64,000 nucleotides of DNA from Hyphomicrobiales bacterium (GCA_024236415.1 JACKKN010000012.1:96934-160933); one strand, 5' to 3'; numbered from the stretch's first letter, positions 29,050 through 38,068 are shown. Translations and numbers: made by a program. Notes: generated by a model not told the origin, from the sequence alone.

Positions 29050-31053
29050 ATGGGCGAGACCTTTCTCTACGAAGATGCCTTCAGCCGCAACATCGGCTGG
29101 ATCACGGAATGGGAGCAGCAGCAGCTGCGCCACAAGCGCGTGGCCATCGCCGGCATGGGCGGCGTCGGCGGGGTGCACGCCCTGACCCTGACCCGGCTGG
29201 GCATCGGCGGCTTCCACCTGTCGGACATGGACGAGTTCGAGGTCGCCAACTTCAACCGCCAGGTGGCGGCGACCATGAAGACCGTGGGCCAGCAGAAGGT
29301 CGACACGGTCGCGTCCCTGGTCCAGGACATCAACCCGGACCTGTACGTCAAGGTGTTCGGCAACGGCATCCATCCCAAGGACCCGGAGAAGGGCTGGGAA
29401 GACAACATCGACGAGTTCCTGGACGGCATGGACCTGTACGTGGACGGCCTCGACTTCTTCGTCTTCGACGTGCGCCGCGCCGTGTTCAAGCGGGCCCGGG
29501 AAAAGGGCATCCCGGTGATCACCGCCGGGCCCATCGGCTTCGGCACCGCCTACCTGATCTTCACCCCCGACGGCATGACCTTCGACGACTACTTCGGCAT
29601 CGACGATTCCCTGGTCGCCGAGGAACGCTACCTGCGCTTCATGGTCGGGCTGACCCCCAGCGCCCTGCACCTGCCCTACCTGATGGACACGACGCGGGTG
29701 AACATCCCCGGCAAGAAGGGGCCGTCGACCATCGCCGGGGCCCAGCTCGCCGCCGGCGTCATGGCCGCCGAGGTGGCCAAGCTGCTGCTGGGCCGCGGCC
29801 CGGTGTACCCGGTGCCCTGGCACCACCAGTTCGACGCCTACCGCAACAGGCACGCCCGCAAGTACGTGCCCGGCGGCAACCGCAATCCGCTGCAGAAGCT
29901 GAAGATCAAGTTCGCCGCCGCCCAGTTCGGCAAGCTGGGCAAGGAGGCCTTCCCGCCCTACGAGCGGCCGTCGGGCCCGGACATGGACCAGATCCTGGAG
30001 CTGGCCCGCTGGGCCCCCAGCGGCGACAACAGCCAGCCCTGGGAGTTCGAGGTCACCGGCGAGGACAGCCTGCGCCTGCACGTCTACGACCAGGCCGAGG
30101 ACGACGTCTACGACTACAACGGCCAGCCGACCATCATCTCGGCCGGCATGCTGGTCGAGAGCATCCGCATCGCCGCCACCTCGGTCGGCCGCGGCATGAC
30201 CTGCCGGCACCTGTCCAGCGACGGCAACCACCACGTCTTCGAGGTGTCCCTGCCCAAGCAGGACGGCATCGGGCTGGACCCGCTGTACCACTACGTGCAG
30301 ATCCGCTCGGTCAACCGCAAGTCCTACCGGCGGACCCCCCTGACCGCCGCGCAGCGGGACGAACTGACCGCCGCCCTGGGCGATGAGTTCGCCATCGCCT
30401 GGTACGAAAGCGACGAGGACAAGCGGCAGCAGTCGCTGATCAACGGCCTGTCCACCGACGTGCGCCTGAACACCTTCGAGGCGTTCCACGTGCACAAGCG
30501 GATACTCGATTTCGAGCGCAACTACAGCCCCACCGGGGTGCCCTCCACTGCCGCCGGGGTCGATCCCCTGACCGCCAAGATGATGAAGTGGTCGCTGCAG
30601 AGCTGGGAAAAGACCAAGACCATGAACAAGCTGCCCGGGTCGTCCTTCGGCGCCAAGTTCCAGATGGACTACACGCCGGGCAAGAACTGCGCCGCCCACT
30701 TCACCGTGTCGCGCCGATCCAAGCCCGCCGAGGGCGACGAGATGCACCAGTTGATCCGCACCGGCCAGGCCTGGCAGCGGTTCTGGCTGACCGCGACCCG
30801 CCTGGGCCTGGCGCTGCAGCCGGCCATGGCGCCGCTGATCTTCGGCTACTACGGGCGCCACGACGTCGCCTTCACCGAGGACCACAACGTCCGCGGCAAG
30901 GCCATCGAACTGGCGCGCCAGCTTGACGCCGGCTGTCAGGGCGACCCCGACGACATGATGTTCCGCGGCCGCCTGGGCGTGCCGCGCAGCCGCAAGATCG
31001 GCCCGCGCTCGATCCGCAAGCAGCTCGGCGAGCTGATGTTCGGCAGCCGCTGA
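29050..31053 (+). CDS. ThiF/E1-like adenylyltransferase fused to nitroreductase
   Basis: A 667-residue fusion. Residues about 1-270 are an E1/ThiF-like adenylation domain: VAIAGMGGVGG nucleotide loop, then DMDEFEVANFNRQ with the conserved Asp, Asn and Arg, and QQKVDTV. This domain has no cysteine, so it cannot form the E1 thioester or the usual CxxC zinc site; it can at most adenylate. Residues about 310-630 are an FMN nitroreductase-like domain (LARWAPSGDNSQPWEFEV, QIRSVNRKSYRRT). The ATG at 29050 follows GACGGGGACC; ATG 29026 is an alternative. It sits just downstream of the LuxI-like acyltransferase, suggesting they make or modify one product. Its substrate is unknown. Confidence 0.88.
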   Translation: MGETFLYEDAFSRNIGWITEWEQQQLRHKRVAIAGMGGVGGVHALTLTRLGIGGFHLSDMDEFEVANFNRQVAATMKTVGQQKVDTVASLVQDINPDLYVKVFGNGIHPKDPEKGWEDNIDEFLDGMDLYVDGLDFFVFDVRRAVFKRAREKGIPVITAGPIGFGTAYLIFTPDGMTFDDYFGIDDSLVAEERYLRFMVGLTPSALHLPYLMDTTRVNIPGKKGPSTIAGAQLAAGVMAAEVAKLLLGRGPVYPVPWHHQFDAYRNRHARKYVPGGNRNPLQKLKIKFAAAQFGKLGKEAFPPYERPSGPDMDQILELARWAPSGDNSQPWEFEVTGEDSLRLHVYDQAEDDVYDYNGQPTIISAGMLVESIRIAATSVGRGMTCRHLSSDGNHHVFEVSLPKQDGIGLDPLYHYVQIRSVNRKSYRRTPLTAAQRDELTAALGDEFAIAWYESDEDKRQQSLINGLSTDVRLNTFEAFHVHKRILDFERNYSPTGVPSTAAGVDPLTAKMMKWSLQSWEKTKTMNKLPGSSFGAKFQMDYTPGKNCAAHFTVSRRSKPAEGDEMHQLIRTGQAWQRFWLTATRLGLALQPAMAPLIFGYYGRHDVAFTEDHNVRGKAIELARQLDAGCQGDPDDMMFRGRLGVPRSRKIGPRSIRKQLGELMFGSR

Positions 31054-31176
31054 CGGGCAAACGGTCCGGGCGAACGGTCCGGACGGGCGGCCCAGGCCGG
31101 CGGCCGGGCCGCCCTTCCTTTTTCAGCTTTCCGCCAATCCGGACACGGAAAATCCCGCGTCGGGGCGCGGGCACGG

Positions 31177-31207
31177 AAAAGGCCCCTCCGTTGCCGGAGG
31201 GGCCTTT
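31177..31207. terminator. bidirectional rho-independent terminator
   Basis: Strong stem AAAGGCCCCTCCG / CGGAGGGGCCTTT with a four-base TTGC loop. It lies between the converging ThiF-nitroreductase gene (+) and the PEP-CTERM gene (-), with a T run on each strand (TTTT on the minus strand). Good for ending transcription from both sides. Confidence 0.85.
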
Positions 31208-31231
31208 GGTATTGCTTGGTGGAGCTAGGCG

Positions 31232-32104
31232 TTAGGCCTGCTGCTTCCTGCGGCGGCGAACCACACCCATGCCCAGCAGGCCGGTGGCCAGCAGCGCCAG
31301 GGTACCCGGCTCGGGAACCGCGACCCGGAGCTGACCGCCGTTGGTGGGCGTCAGGATGTAGTAGGTGCCACCCGCGTCGACACCGCCGCCGCTCGGCTGC
31401 GTGTCCGGATCGAACGAAGCGTTCACGTTCGACAGGGCGATGGTGACGGTGTTGTTGAGCAGGTCGGTGAACAGGCCATCAACGCCGCCGGTCTGGATGG
31501 CGGTGATGCCGAGGACCGTGTCACCCACGGAGCCGTTCTGGAACTCGGGCACGTTGTCGGCACCCGACGGCGCGATCAGGTCGAAGGTCGCCAGCAAGGT
31601 CGCCTTGGAACCATGGGCGCTGGAGCCGCCGGACCAGTTGGTGACGTAATCGCCGTCCGGGTCAATCCACAGCTCGATGGCGCCGATCTTCGGCGTATCG
31701 AACACCAGGTTGGTCCCGACGATGGAGCCGGTCAGGCTGAACGTGAAGTACGCGGTGCGCAGGCCGGTCGCGTTGAACAGACCCGGGGTCAGGGGATTGC
31801 CGGAAAAGACCTTGCCGTCCGAGTCGGTGAGCGTCAGGTAGCCCACGTCGGTGAACGACACGCCTGCCGGGCCGTCGCCGGTGTACTGCTTGATGTAGGA
31901 CTGACCTTGCAGGCCAATGGTCGACTGCGAGATGTCGAACATGGCAGCGTTGGTATCCAGAACGTTCAGGATGCCGTTGGCCTTGGAAAGGTTGAACATG
32001 TACGGGTCGATGATATCCAGAGCGCTCGCCGGGGTGCTGAGCCCGAAAGCCAGGGCGCCAGCAACAGCGAGGCCGGAAACCTGCTTTGCCAGGGTAGTAA
32101 ACAT
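31232..32104 (-). CDS. PEP-CTERM sorting domain surface protein
   Basis: A 290-residue exported protein with a signal peptide (residues 1-29, ending STPASA) and a C-terminal PEP-CTERM tripartite signal: VPEPGTLALL, a hydrophobic helix, then a RRRRKQQA basic tail. Exosortase A is expected to recognise the PEP motif and process the protein at the cell surface. The body is rich in Thr, Ser, Asn and Gly, has no cysteine and looks beta-rich. AGAGGAGAAG lies before the ATG. Base and codon use are more AT-tolerant than in neighbours. A sigma-54 promoter lies 150 bases upstream, and a terminator follows. Function beyond surface display is unknown. Confidence 0.93.
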   Translation of the reverse strand: MFTTLAKQVSGLAVAGALAFGLSTPASALDIIDPYMFNLSKANGILNVLDTNAAMFDISQSTIGLQGQSYIKQYTGDGPAGVSFTDVGYLTLTDSDGKVFSGNPLTPGLFNATGLRTAYFTFSLTGSIVGTNLVFDTPKIGAIELWIDPDGDYVTNWSGGSSAHGSKATLLATFDLIAPSGADNVPEFQNGSVGDTVLGITAIQTGGVDGLFTDLLNNTVTIALSNVNASFDPDTQPSGGGVDAGGTYYILTPTNGGQLRVAVPEPGTLALLATGLLGMGVVRRRRKQQA

Positions 32105-32253
32105 CAGTTTCTTCTCCTCTTTTTCCGCCGACGCCCTTGATCGGGTTTCCGCCGGCCGGGTTACTCGTCTTTCAAAGTTTTCCAACTTCTCGGGCTTTTC
32201 ACCCGGTTCCGGCGGGACTGCCGGTGAACGGAACGTCCGTTCGCCCAAAACTA

Positions 32254-32269
32254 TGCATGCCCCATGCCA
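32254..32269 (-). promoter_or_regulatory. sigma-54 promoter of the PEP-CTERM gene
   Basis: Reading leftward, TGGCATGGGGCATGCA matches TGGCACG-N4-TTGCW except two bases, with GG (32268-32267) and GC (32256-32255) ten bases apart. It would start transcription near 32243, giving a leader of about 140 bases before the ATG at 32104. Same class as the site before prsT. Confidence 0.72.
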
Positions 32270-32832
32270 AGTCCGTTTTTTTATTATAATTCAATAAGTT
32301 AACTGATTTCCTCTGAAACGGTATCCGGCGAATTGCAAAAAATTCCGACACCTTTTCGGCTCCTCGGGTGGCGATTTTCCGCGGTTTTCCGGGCCGCCTG
32401 CCCGTGGCAAGGATAAAATCATATATTTCAACTGATTAACAGCTCAAAACCCGGTCGGGCCGGGCTGGAAAGTTTTCCGACACCAGCCCCCTGTCCGGCG
32501 CCGGCGGGCCGTGGCGGCGGCCCGCACCGGGGCCCGCGACCATGCCCGGGAAGTTCGCAATACGCCTGAAACATCATGCGTTTAGGCTCCCCTTCCCTGG
32601 CCGGCCCCCCCTTCCCGGCCGCGCAAACAACGGACAGGATCATCGCCGTGCCCCTATTTGCCACAAGCGCCCCCATGCGGCGGCCCGGCCCCGGCACGGC
32701 GGCGCTTTTTCGTCTGGCCCGGGGACGGTGGGTGTCCTAATGTTCGGCGACGAAACGGCGGCTTCCCGCCCGCGATCCAACGGTATTCTTCGCATGTTCG
32801 GCACCCGAGGCGCAACCTCCCGCAAGCGGCCC
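32270..32832. other. intergenic region between PEP-CTERM gene and polysaccharide cassette
   Basis: About 560 bases with no supported gene. The left half (32270-32450) is AT-rich with several A/T runs and would be where an enhancer-binding activator such as PrsR could act for the leftward sigma-54 promoter; I could not define a site. The right half is GC-rich and leads into the DegT gene. Frames reading through it are basic, proline-rich translations without family similarity. Confidence 0.45.
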
Positions 32833-34086
32833 ATGATGCAGTCCCTGACGGCGCCCGCGGGCAGCGACCTGTCGGCGGCGCCCAAGGCGGTGCGCTGGAT
32901 TCCCAAGCCCGAGGTGCCGGTCAGCCCGGTCCTGTCCCTGGCCGCCCTGCTGTCCGGCGACGACCGCGCCGTGGCCAGCGTGGTCGACGTCGGCCGGCCC
33001 CTGTTCCTGACCGCCGGGCGCATGGCCATCGCCCAGGCCCTGCGCATCATGGGGGTGGCCCCCGGCGACAAGGTGCTGCTGCCGGCCTACCATTGCGCGG
33101 CCATGGTCGAGCCCCTGTCCCTGGTCGGCGCCGAGGCCGTGTTCTACCGCCTGCGCGAGAACCTGACCGTGGACATGGACGACATCGCCGCCAAGGTGGA
33201 CGGCCGCGTCCGGGTGCTGATCGCCACCAACTATTTCGGCTTCCCCAACAGCCTGACCCGCATCCGCGCCTTCTGCGACGACCACGGCCTGAAATTCCTG
33301 GAGGATTGCGCCCACAGCCTGTTCGGCACCCACGACGGCCGGCCCCTGGGCTCGTTCGGCCACTACGCCATCGCCAGCGCCACCAAGTTCTTCCCGGTGC
33401 GCGACGGCGGCTGCCTGGTGTCCGCCGCCCACCCCGAAACCCTGGCCCCCGTGCGCCTGCGCCGCCAGCCGCCCCTGGCCCAGGTGCGCCAGGTGTTCGA
33501 CACCGTCGAGGAGGCGGTCACCTATGGCCGCCTGCCGCTGTTCGCCCTGCCCATCGCCCTGGCCAAGCTGGGCAAGGTGCCCCTGCGCTGGGTCCGCGGC
33601 AACGCGCCGCGGCCGCCGGCGGCCACCAACCCGGGCCTGATGCGCGCCGGGGTGCCCGGCGAGTTCGACGGCTCGTGGGTCGACGTCAAGGGCACCTGGG
33701 TCTCGGCCCGCATCTGCCGCGCCGCCTCGCGCCGCCGCATCGCCCGGCGCCGGCGCCGCAACTTCCAGACCCTGGTCGACGCCTTCTCCGGCTACCAGGG
33801 GTTCCGGCCCCTGTTCACCGAGCTGCCCGAGGGGGTGGTGCCCTACATGTTCCCGCTGGAGGTCAACGACCTGGAGACCTCGTTCCCCCGGCTGGAGGAC
33901 GCGGCCGTGCCCATGCAGCGGTTCGGCCAGTTCCCGTGGCCCGGGGTCACCGCCGAGACCTGCCCGGTGTCGAACCGCTATTCCCGCCGCCTGGTCCAGT
34001 TCCCCTGTCACCAGGAACTGACCGAGGCCGAGATGCAGACCATCATCGAGCGCGTGCTGCGCGTGCTGGAGGGCACCCGACCATGA
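32833..34086 (+). CDS. DegT/DnrJ/EryC1 family aminotransferase
   Basis: A PLP-dependent aminotransferase-fold protein of about 417 residues, usually acting on a keto-sugar nucleotide. Blocks seen are GDKVLLPAYHCAAMVEPL, NYFGFPNSLTRIRAFCDDHGLKFLEDCAHS and SFGHYAIASATKFFPVRDGGCLV, where the Lys in SATKFF is the predicted Schiff-base residue. The start is uncertain: ATG 32833 is used, but ATG 32740 and 32794 are in frame and none has a strong ribosome site. The stop overlaps the next gene by ATGA. It begins a tightly packed cassette probably making an amino sugar-containing glycan. Confidence 0.82.
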   Translation: MMQSLTAPAGSDLSAAPKAVRWIPKPEVPVSPVLSLAALLSGDDRAVASVVDVGRPLFLTAGRMAIAQALRIMGVAPGDKVLLPAYHCAAMVEPLSLVGAEAVFYRLRENLTVDMDDIAAKVDGRVRVLIATNYFGFPNSLTRIRAFCDDHGLKFLEDCAHSLFGTHDGRPLGSFGHYAIASATKFFPVRDGGCLVSAAHPETLAPVRLRRQPPLAQVRQVFDTVEEAVTYGRLPLFALPIALAKLGKVPLRWVRGNAPRPPAATNPGLMRAGVPGEFDGSWVDVKGTWVSARICRAASRRRIARRRRRNFQTLVDAFSGYQGFRPLFTELPEGVVPYMFPLEVNDLETSFPRLEDAAVPMQRFGQFPWPGVTAETCPVSNRYSRRLVQFPCHQELTEAEMQTIIERVLRVLEGTRP

Positions 34087-35090
34087 CCTGGGAAATCCTG
34101 CCGGCGGAAGAATTCCGCCACCACCACGGGGCCTGGCAGGCGTTGAACGACGCCACCGCCGGGACCCAGTTGCTGGACGCCTTCTTCATGGACGCCTCGC
34201 TGCGCCACTTCGCCGCCGGCGGCGAGCGCCTGGGCATCTTCCGCGACGGCGGCGAGATCACCGCCATGGGCCTGTTCGCGCCGGCGGGACGCGGCGCCTG
34301 GCAGACCTTCCAGTCGGCCAACGCCCCCCTGGGGGCCTGGGTCAGCGCCCCGGGGGTGCCGCTGGACCACTTCGTCAAGCCGCTGCTGGGCGCCCTGCCG
34401 GGCCTCAACGCCCTGGTCGGCATCAGCCAGCAGGACCCCGACATCCTGCCGCCGCCCGCGGGCGGCAACTTCGGCCTGCTGGACTACATCCTGACCTCGC
34501 GCATCACCATCACCGGTCCGTTCGAGGACTACTGGTCGTCGCGCGGCAAGAACCTGCGCCACAACATCAAGCGCCAGCGCAACCGCCTGCAGCGCGAGGA
34601 GGTGGCCACCCGCCTGGAGCTGGTGACCGATCCCGAGGCCATGGAGCGGGCGGTGGCGGACTACGCCGACCTGGAATCCCGCGGCTGGAAGGGCGAGGCC
34701 AACACCGCCGTCACCGGCGACGACGACCAGAGCCGCTTCTACGTCGAGGTGCTGCGCCACTACGGCGCCCTGGGCCAGGCGGTGGTCTGGCGCTACCTGT
34801 TCGACGGCGTGCTGGCGGCGTCCGACATCTGCATCCACCGCGACGGCGTGCTGATCATCCTCAAGACCGCCTACGACGAGGCCTTCAAGGGCTACTCGCC
34901 GGCGCAGCTCATGCGCCACGAGGCGTTCCAGCCCCTGTTCGACGGCGGCGCGTTCCGGGTCATCGAGTTCTACGGGCCGGTCAAGGACTGGCACACCAAG
35001 TGGACCGACGAGACCCGCACCATGTACCACGCCAACTACTACCGCCACGGCGCCCTGAAGGCGCTGCACCAGAGGAACAAGGGCGCATGA
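34083..35090 (+). CDS. FemAB-like GNAT N-acyltransferase
   Basis: A 335-residue protein of the FemAB/BcsL (Acetyltransf_6) type, in which two GNAT-like halves transfer an amino-acyl or acyl group. Key blocks are WSSRGKNLRHNIKRQRNRL, YADLESRGWKGEANTAV and, near the C terminus, GYSPAQLMRHEAF and IEFYGPVKDWHTKWTDETR, which are typical of exopolysaccharide-cluster members. It overlaps the DegT gene (ATGA at 34083) and the following GT2 gene (ATGA at 35087). A plausible role is N-acylation of the amino sugar made by the DegT enzyme; this is inference from order. Confidence 0.85.
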   Translation: MTWEILPAEEFRHHHGAWQALNDATAGTQLLDAFFMDASLRHFAAGGERLGIFRDGGEITAMGLFAPAGRGAWQTFQSANAPLGAWVSAPGVPLDHFVKPLLGALPGLNALVGISQQDPDILPPPAGGNFGLLDYILTSRITITGPFEDYWSSRGKNLRHNIKRQRNRLQREEVATRLELVTDPEAMERAVADYADLESRGWKGEANTAVTGDDDQSRFYVEVLRHYGALGQAVVWRYLFDGVLAASDICIHRDGVLIILKTAYDEAFKGYSPAQLMRHEAFQPLFDGGAFRVIEFYGPVKDWHTKWTDETRTMYHANYYRHGALKALHQRNKGA

Positions 35091-36121
35091 CCGGGGCCGG
35101 CGCGCCGGCGCGCGACGCGATGACGCAGGACGGCCCGCTGCTGACCGTGGTGATCCCGTTCTTCCAGCGCGAACGGGGCATCCTGGCCCAGGCGGTGCGC
35201 TCGGTGCTGGCCCAGGAGTGCGATTTCGCCTTCGACATCATCGTCGTCGACGACCAGTCGCCGGTCCCGGCGCAGGACGAGATCGGCGACCTGATCGCCG
35301 CCCATCCCGGCCGCATCACCCTGCTGGACCGGCCCAACGGCGGCCCCGGGGCGGCGCGCAACACGGCCCTGGACAGCCTGCCGCGCGACCGCCGCTATGT
35401 GGCGTTCATCGATTCCGACGACACCTGGGAGCCGGACCACCTGGCCACCGGGGTCGCCGTGCTGGAACGCGGGCCGACGTTCTTCTTCTCCAACCTGTTC
35501 CACCTGGACCAGGACACCAACAAGTTCGACCGCGAGGTGGTCAACAACCACCCCAACCGGTTCCGCGACGGCGAGCTGCGGCCCATTGACGGGCTGGACC
35601 AGTGCTTCACCTACCAGGGCGACATGTTCGACCGCATCTTCTATTCCGGCAACGCGATGATGCCGCAGACGGTGATCTACAGCTTCCGCGACTTCCCCGA
35701 CGCCCGGTTCGAGGAGAAGTACCGCAACATGGGCGAGGACTACCTGTTCTTCGGCGTCATCGCCAAGGCCGGCGCCACCTACGGCCTGTCGTGGCGGCCC
35801 AGCGTGCGCTGCGGCCACGGGGTCAACGTGTTCGAGAAGTCGGGCTACGGCACCCCGACCTTCCTGTCGCGCCTGGCCGACGAGCGCACCTACCGCCTGT
35901 ACGCGGCGCGCCGCTGGGGCACCACGGACAGCCAGCGGCGGCGCCTGAACGAGCTGCTGGGCACGGTGCGGACCAACGCCGCCATGATGGTCGCGCGCAG
36001 CCTGGCGCGGTTCGACTTCGCGGCCCTGGCGCCGCTGCCCCGCTATTTGCGGTGCGACCCGATGTTCCCCCTGCTGTTTCCCTTCTACCTGGCGCGGGCG
36101 CTGCTGCGCGGGCTGGGCTAG
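35087..36121 (+). CDS. glycosyltransferase family 2 protein
   Basis: A 344-residue GT-A-fold enzyme. Motifs: LLTVVIPFFQRERGILAQAVRSVLAQ, IIVVDDQSP, RPNGGPGAARNTAL and the metal-binding DSDD (VAFIDSDDTWEPDHL), followed by a GEDYLFFG acidic block. It has hydrophobic C-terminal residues (FPLLFPFYLARALLRGLG) that may associate with the membrane. Coupled by ATGA overlap to the FemAB-like gene, so it probably transfers the modified sugar during polysaccharide assembly. Confidence 0.88.
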   Translation: MTGAGAPARDAMTQDGPLLTVVIPFFQRERGILAQAVRSVLAQECDFAFDIIVVDDQSPVPAQDEIGDLIAAHPGRITLLDRPNGGPGAARNTALDSLPRDRRYVAFIDSDDTWEPDHLATGVAVLERGPTFFFSNLFHLDQDTNKFDREVVNNHPNRFRDGELRPIDGLDQCFTYQGDMFDRIFYSGNAMMPQTVIYSFRDFPDARFEEKYRNMGEDYLFFGVIAKAGATYGLSWRPSVRCGHGVNVFEKSGYGTPTFLSRLADERTYRLYAARRWGTTDSQRRRLNELLGTVRTNAAMMVARSLARFDFAALAPLPRYLRCDPMFPLLFPFYLARALLRGLG

Positions 36122-36155
36122 GATGACACCACCCATGCAATCCGGAGGACTTCCC

Positions 36156-36206
36156 ATGCACCACCCGTTCCGGCCCGGGTCCCGTTCGCTGCCGGTGTCG
36201 CCATGA
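36156..36206 (+). CDS. 16-codon leader ORF coupled to the asparagine synthase gene
   Basis: A short frame (MHHPFRPGSRSLPVSP) with a strong GGAGGA site six bases upstream. Its TGA overlaps the ATG of the asparagine synthase gene as ATGA. That gene has no good ribosome site of its own except inside this frame, so ribosomes finishing the leader could restart on it. Translation of the leader is inference. Confidence 0.4.
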   Translation: MHHPFRPGSRSLPVSP

Positions 36207-38068
36207 GCGGCCTGTGCGGATGGATCGGCGGCGTCGCGGCCGACGCCGCCGACGCGGTCCTGGCCCGCATGGCGGCCGGGCTGCCCGACCTGGCGGTGGT
36301 GCAGGCGGCCGGCCAGGCGACGCCGGCCGTGGGCCTGGCCCTGCGCGCCCGCGACCGCGAGGGCGCGTGGCACGCCGACGGCGCCTGGGTGGCGGCGGTC
36401 GAGGGGTATCCGGTGTGGACCGACGCCGACCTGGCGGCCCTGGCCCGGGCCGAGGGCCACGCCGCGGCCCTGGCGCAGGGATTCGCCCGCCACGGCCGCG
36501 CCGTCCTCGACCACCTGCGCGGCACCTTCTCCCTGGCCGTGGCCGACGCGGCCGGCACCCGCGGCCTGGTCGCCATCGACCGGTTCGGCATCCAGCCCAT
36601 GTGCTACGCCCGGCGCGGCGACGGCACGCTGCTGTTCGGGTCCACCACCGACAGCCTGCGCCCGTTCCCGGGCATGACATCCACCATCCGCGCCCAGAGC
36701 GTCTACAACTACCTCTACTTCGTCGACCGCATCCCGGCGCCCAAGACCATCTACGAGGAGCAGCGCAAGCTGCTGCCCGGCGAATGCCTGGTGTTCGAGG
36801 GCGGCCGCACCGAGGCCGTCCGCTATTGGCGCATGCCCTACCGCGAGCACGGCGAGACCGACTTCGACAAGCTGTCGGCCGAGCTGCACCAGCGGCTGCG
36901 GACCGCGGTCGCGCGCAACCTGGACGGCGAGGACCCGGCGCGGGTCGGCGCCTTCCTGTCGGGCGGGCTGGACAGCAGCTCGGTGGCCGGGTTCCTGGCC
37001 GAGGCCCTGCCCGGCCAGGCGCGCACCTTCACCATCGGCTTCGAGCACGACAGCTTCGACGAGACGCCCTACGCCCGGGTCGCCGCCGAGCACTTCGCCA
37101 CCACCCACAGCGAGTACTTCGTGACCCCCGAGGACGTGGTCGGGGTGATGACCCGGATCCACGAGATCTATGACGAGCCGTTCGCCAACTCGTCGGCGGT
37201 GCCGACCTATTTCTGCGCCCTGAAGGCGCGCGAGGCGGGGGTCGACATGATGCTCGCCGGCGACGGCGGCGACGAGCTGTTCGGCGGCAACTCGCGCTAT
37301 GTGGAGGACAACGTGTTCGACCGCTACGGCCGCATCCCGGCGCCGCTGCGGCGCGGCCTGCTGGAGCCGCTGACCCGGCTGGTCCCGGGGCCGCTGCAGC
37401 GCAGCGTGGTGCGCCAGGCGGTCAACTACGTGCGCTTCGCCAACATGACGGTGGCCGAGCGCATGGTGATGCACAACGCCTACGCCCGCATCCCGCCGGC
37501 GCGCATCTACAGCGCCGAGGCCATGGCCGAGATCGACCCCGCCGAGCCGGCCCGCATCGCCAACGCCATGTTCGACGCCGCCGACTCGGGATCCAAGTAC
37601 CACGGCATGTTCCACCTGGACATGCAGCTCACCCTGGCCGACAGCGACCTGCGCAAGGTCGGGCGCATGTGCGAGCTGGCCGGCGTGCGCGTGCGCTACC
37701 CCCTGCTGGACGACGAGGTGGCCGAGTTCTCGGCCCGCATCGCGCCCGACCTGATGATGCGCGACGGCCGCCTGCGCGATTTCTACAAGCGCGCCATGCA
37801 GGGCTTCCTGCCGGAACGCATCCTGACCAAGAAGAAGCACGGCTTCGGCATTCCGGTGTTCGACTTCATCGTCAAGAACAAGGCCCTCAACGACCTGTTC
37901 TGCGACACCCTGGGCGGCCTCAGGAACCGGTCCTTCTACCGGCCCGAGTTCATCGACGAGACCATCCAGCAGGTGCGCGGCGGCGACGCCGCCGGGTTCG
38001 GCGGCGCGGCCTGGGACCTGACCGTCATGGAAATCTGGCTGCGCTCGCGCAACATCTCACTGACTTGA
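36203..38068 (+). CDS. asparagine synthase-like glutamine amidotransferase
   Basis: A 621-residue AsnB-fold protein with an N-terminal glutaminase-type domain (about 1-200) and a C-terminal synthetase domain. The ATP pyrophosphatase loop FLSGGLDSSS is at residues 251-260, with MLAGDGGDELFGG downstream. It begins MSGLCGWIGG: the usual nucleophile Cys at position 2 is instead at position 5, so glutaminase activity needs an unusual maturation or is absent. In EPS and exosortase loci such enzymes amidate sugar acids or peptides. It lies between GT2 and the epimerase gene and is probably coupled to a leader frame. Confidence 0.85.
   Translation: MSGLCGWIGGVAADAADAVLARMAAGLPDLAVVQAAGQATPAVGLALRARDREGAWHADGAWVAAVEGYPVWTDADLAALARAEGHAAALAQGFARHGRAVLDHLRGTFSLAVADAAGTRGLVAIDRFGIQPMCYARRGDGTLLFGSTTDSLRPFPGMTSTIRAQSVYNYLYFVDRIPAPKTIYEEQRKLLPGECLVFEGGRTEAVRYWRMPYREHGETDFDKLSAELHQRLRTAVARNLDGEDPARVGAFLSGGLDSSSVAGFLAEALPGQARTFTIGFEHDSFDETPYARVAAEHFATTHSEYFVTPEDVVGVMTRIHEIYDEPFANSSAVPTYFCALKAREAGVDMMLAGDGGDELFGGNSRYVEDNVFDRYGRIPAPLRRGLLEPLTRLVPGPLQRSVVRQAVNYVRFANMTVAERMVMHNAYARIPPARIYSAEAMAEIDPAEPARIANAMFDAADSGSKYHGMFHLDMQLTLADSDLRKVGRMCELAGVRVRYPLLDDEVAEFSARIAPDLMMRDGRLRDFYKRAMQGFLPERILTKKKHGFGIPVFDFIVKNKALNDLFCDTLGGLRNRSFYRPEFIDETIQQVRGGDAAGFGGAAWDLTVMEIWLRSRNISLT

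Noticed and set aside
32658..35090. Long frame through the DegT gene into the FemAB-like gene
   Set aside because: Only the part from 34083 is real; upstream is an out-of-frame reading of DegT.
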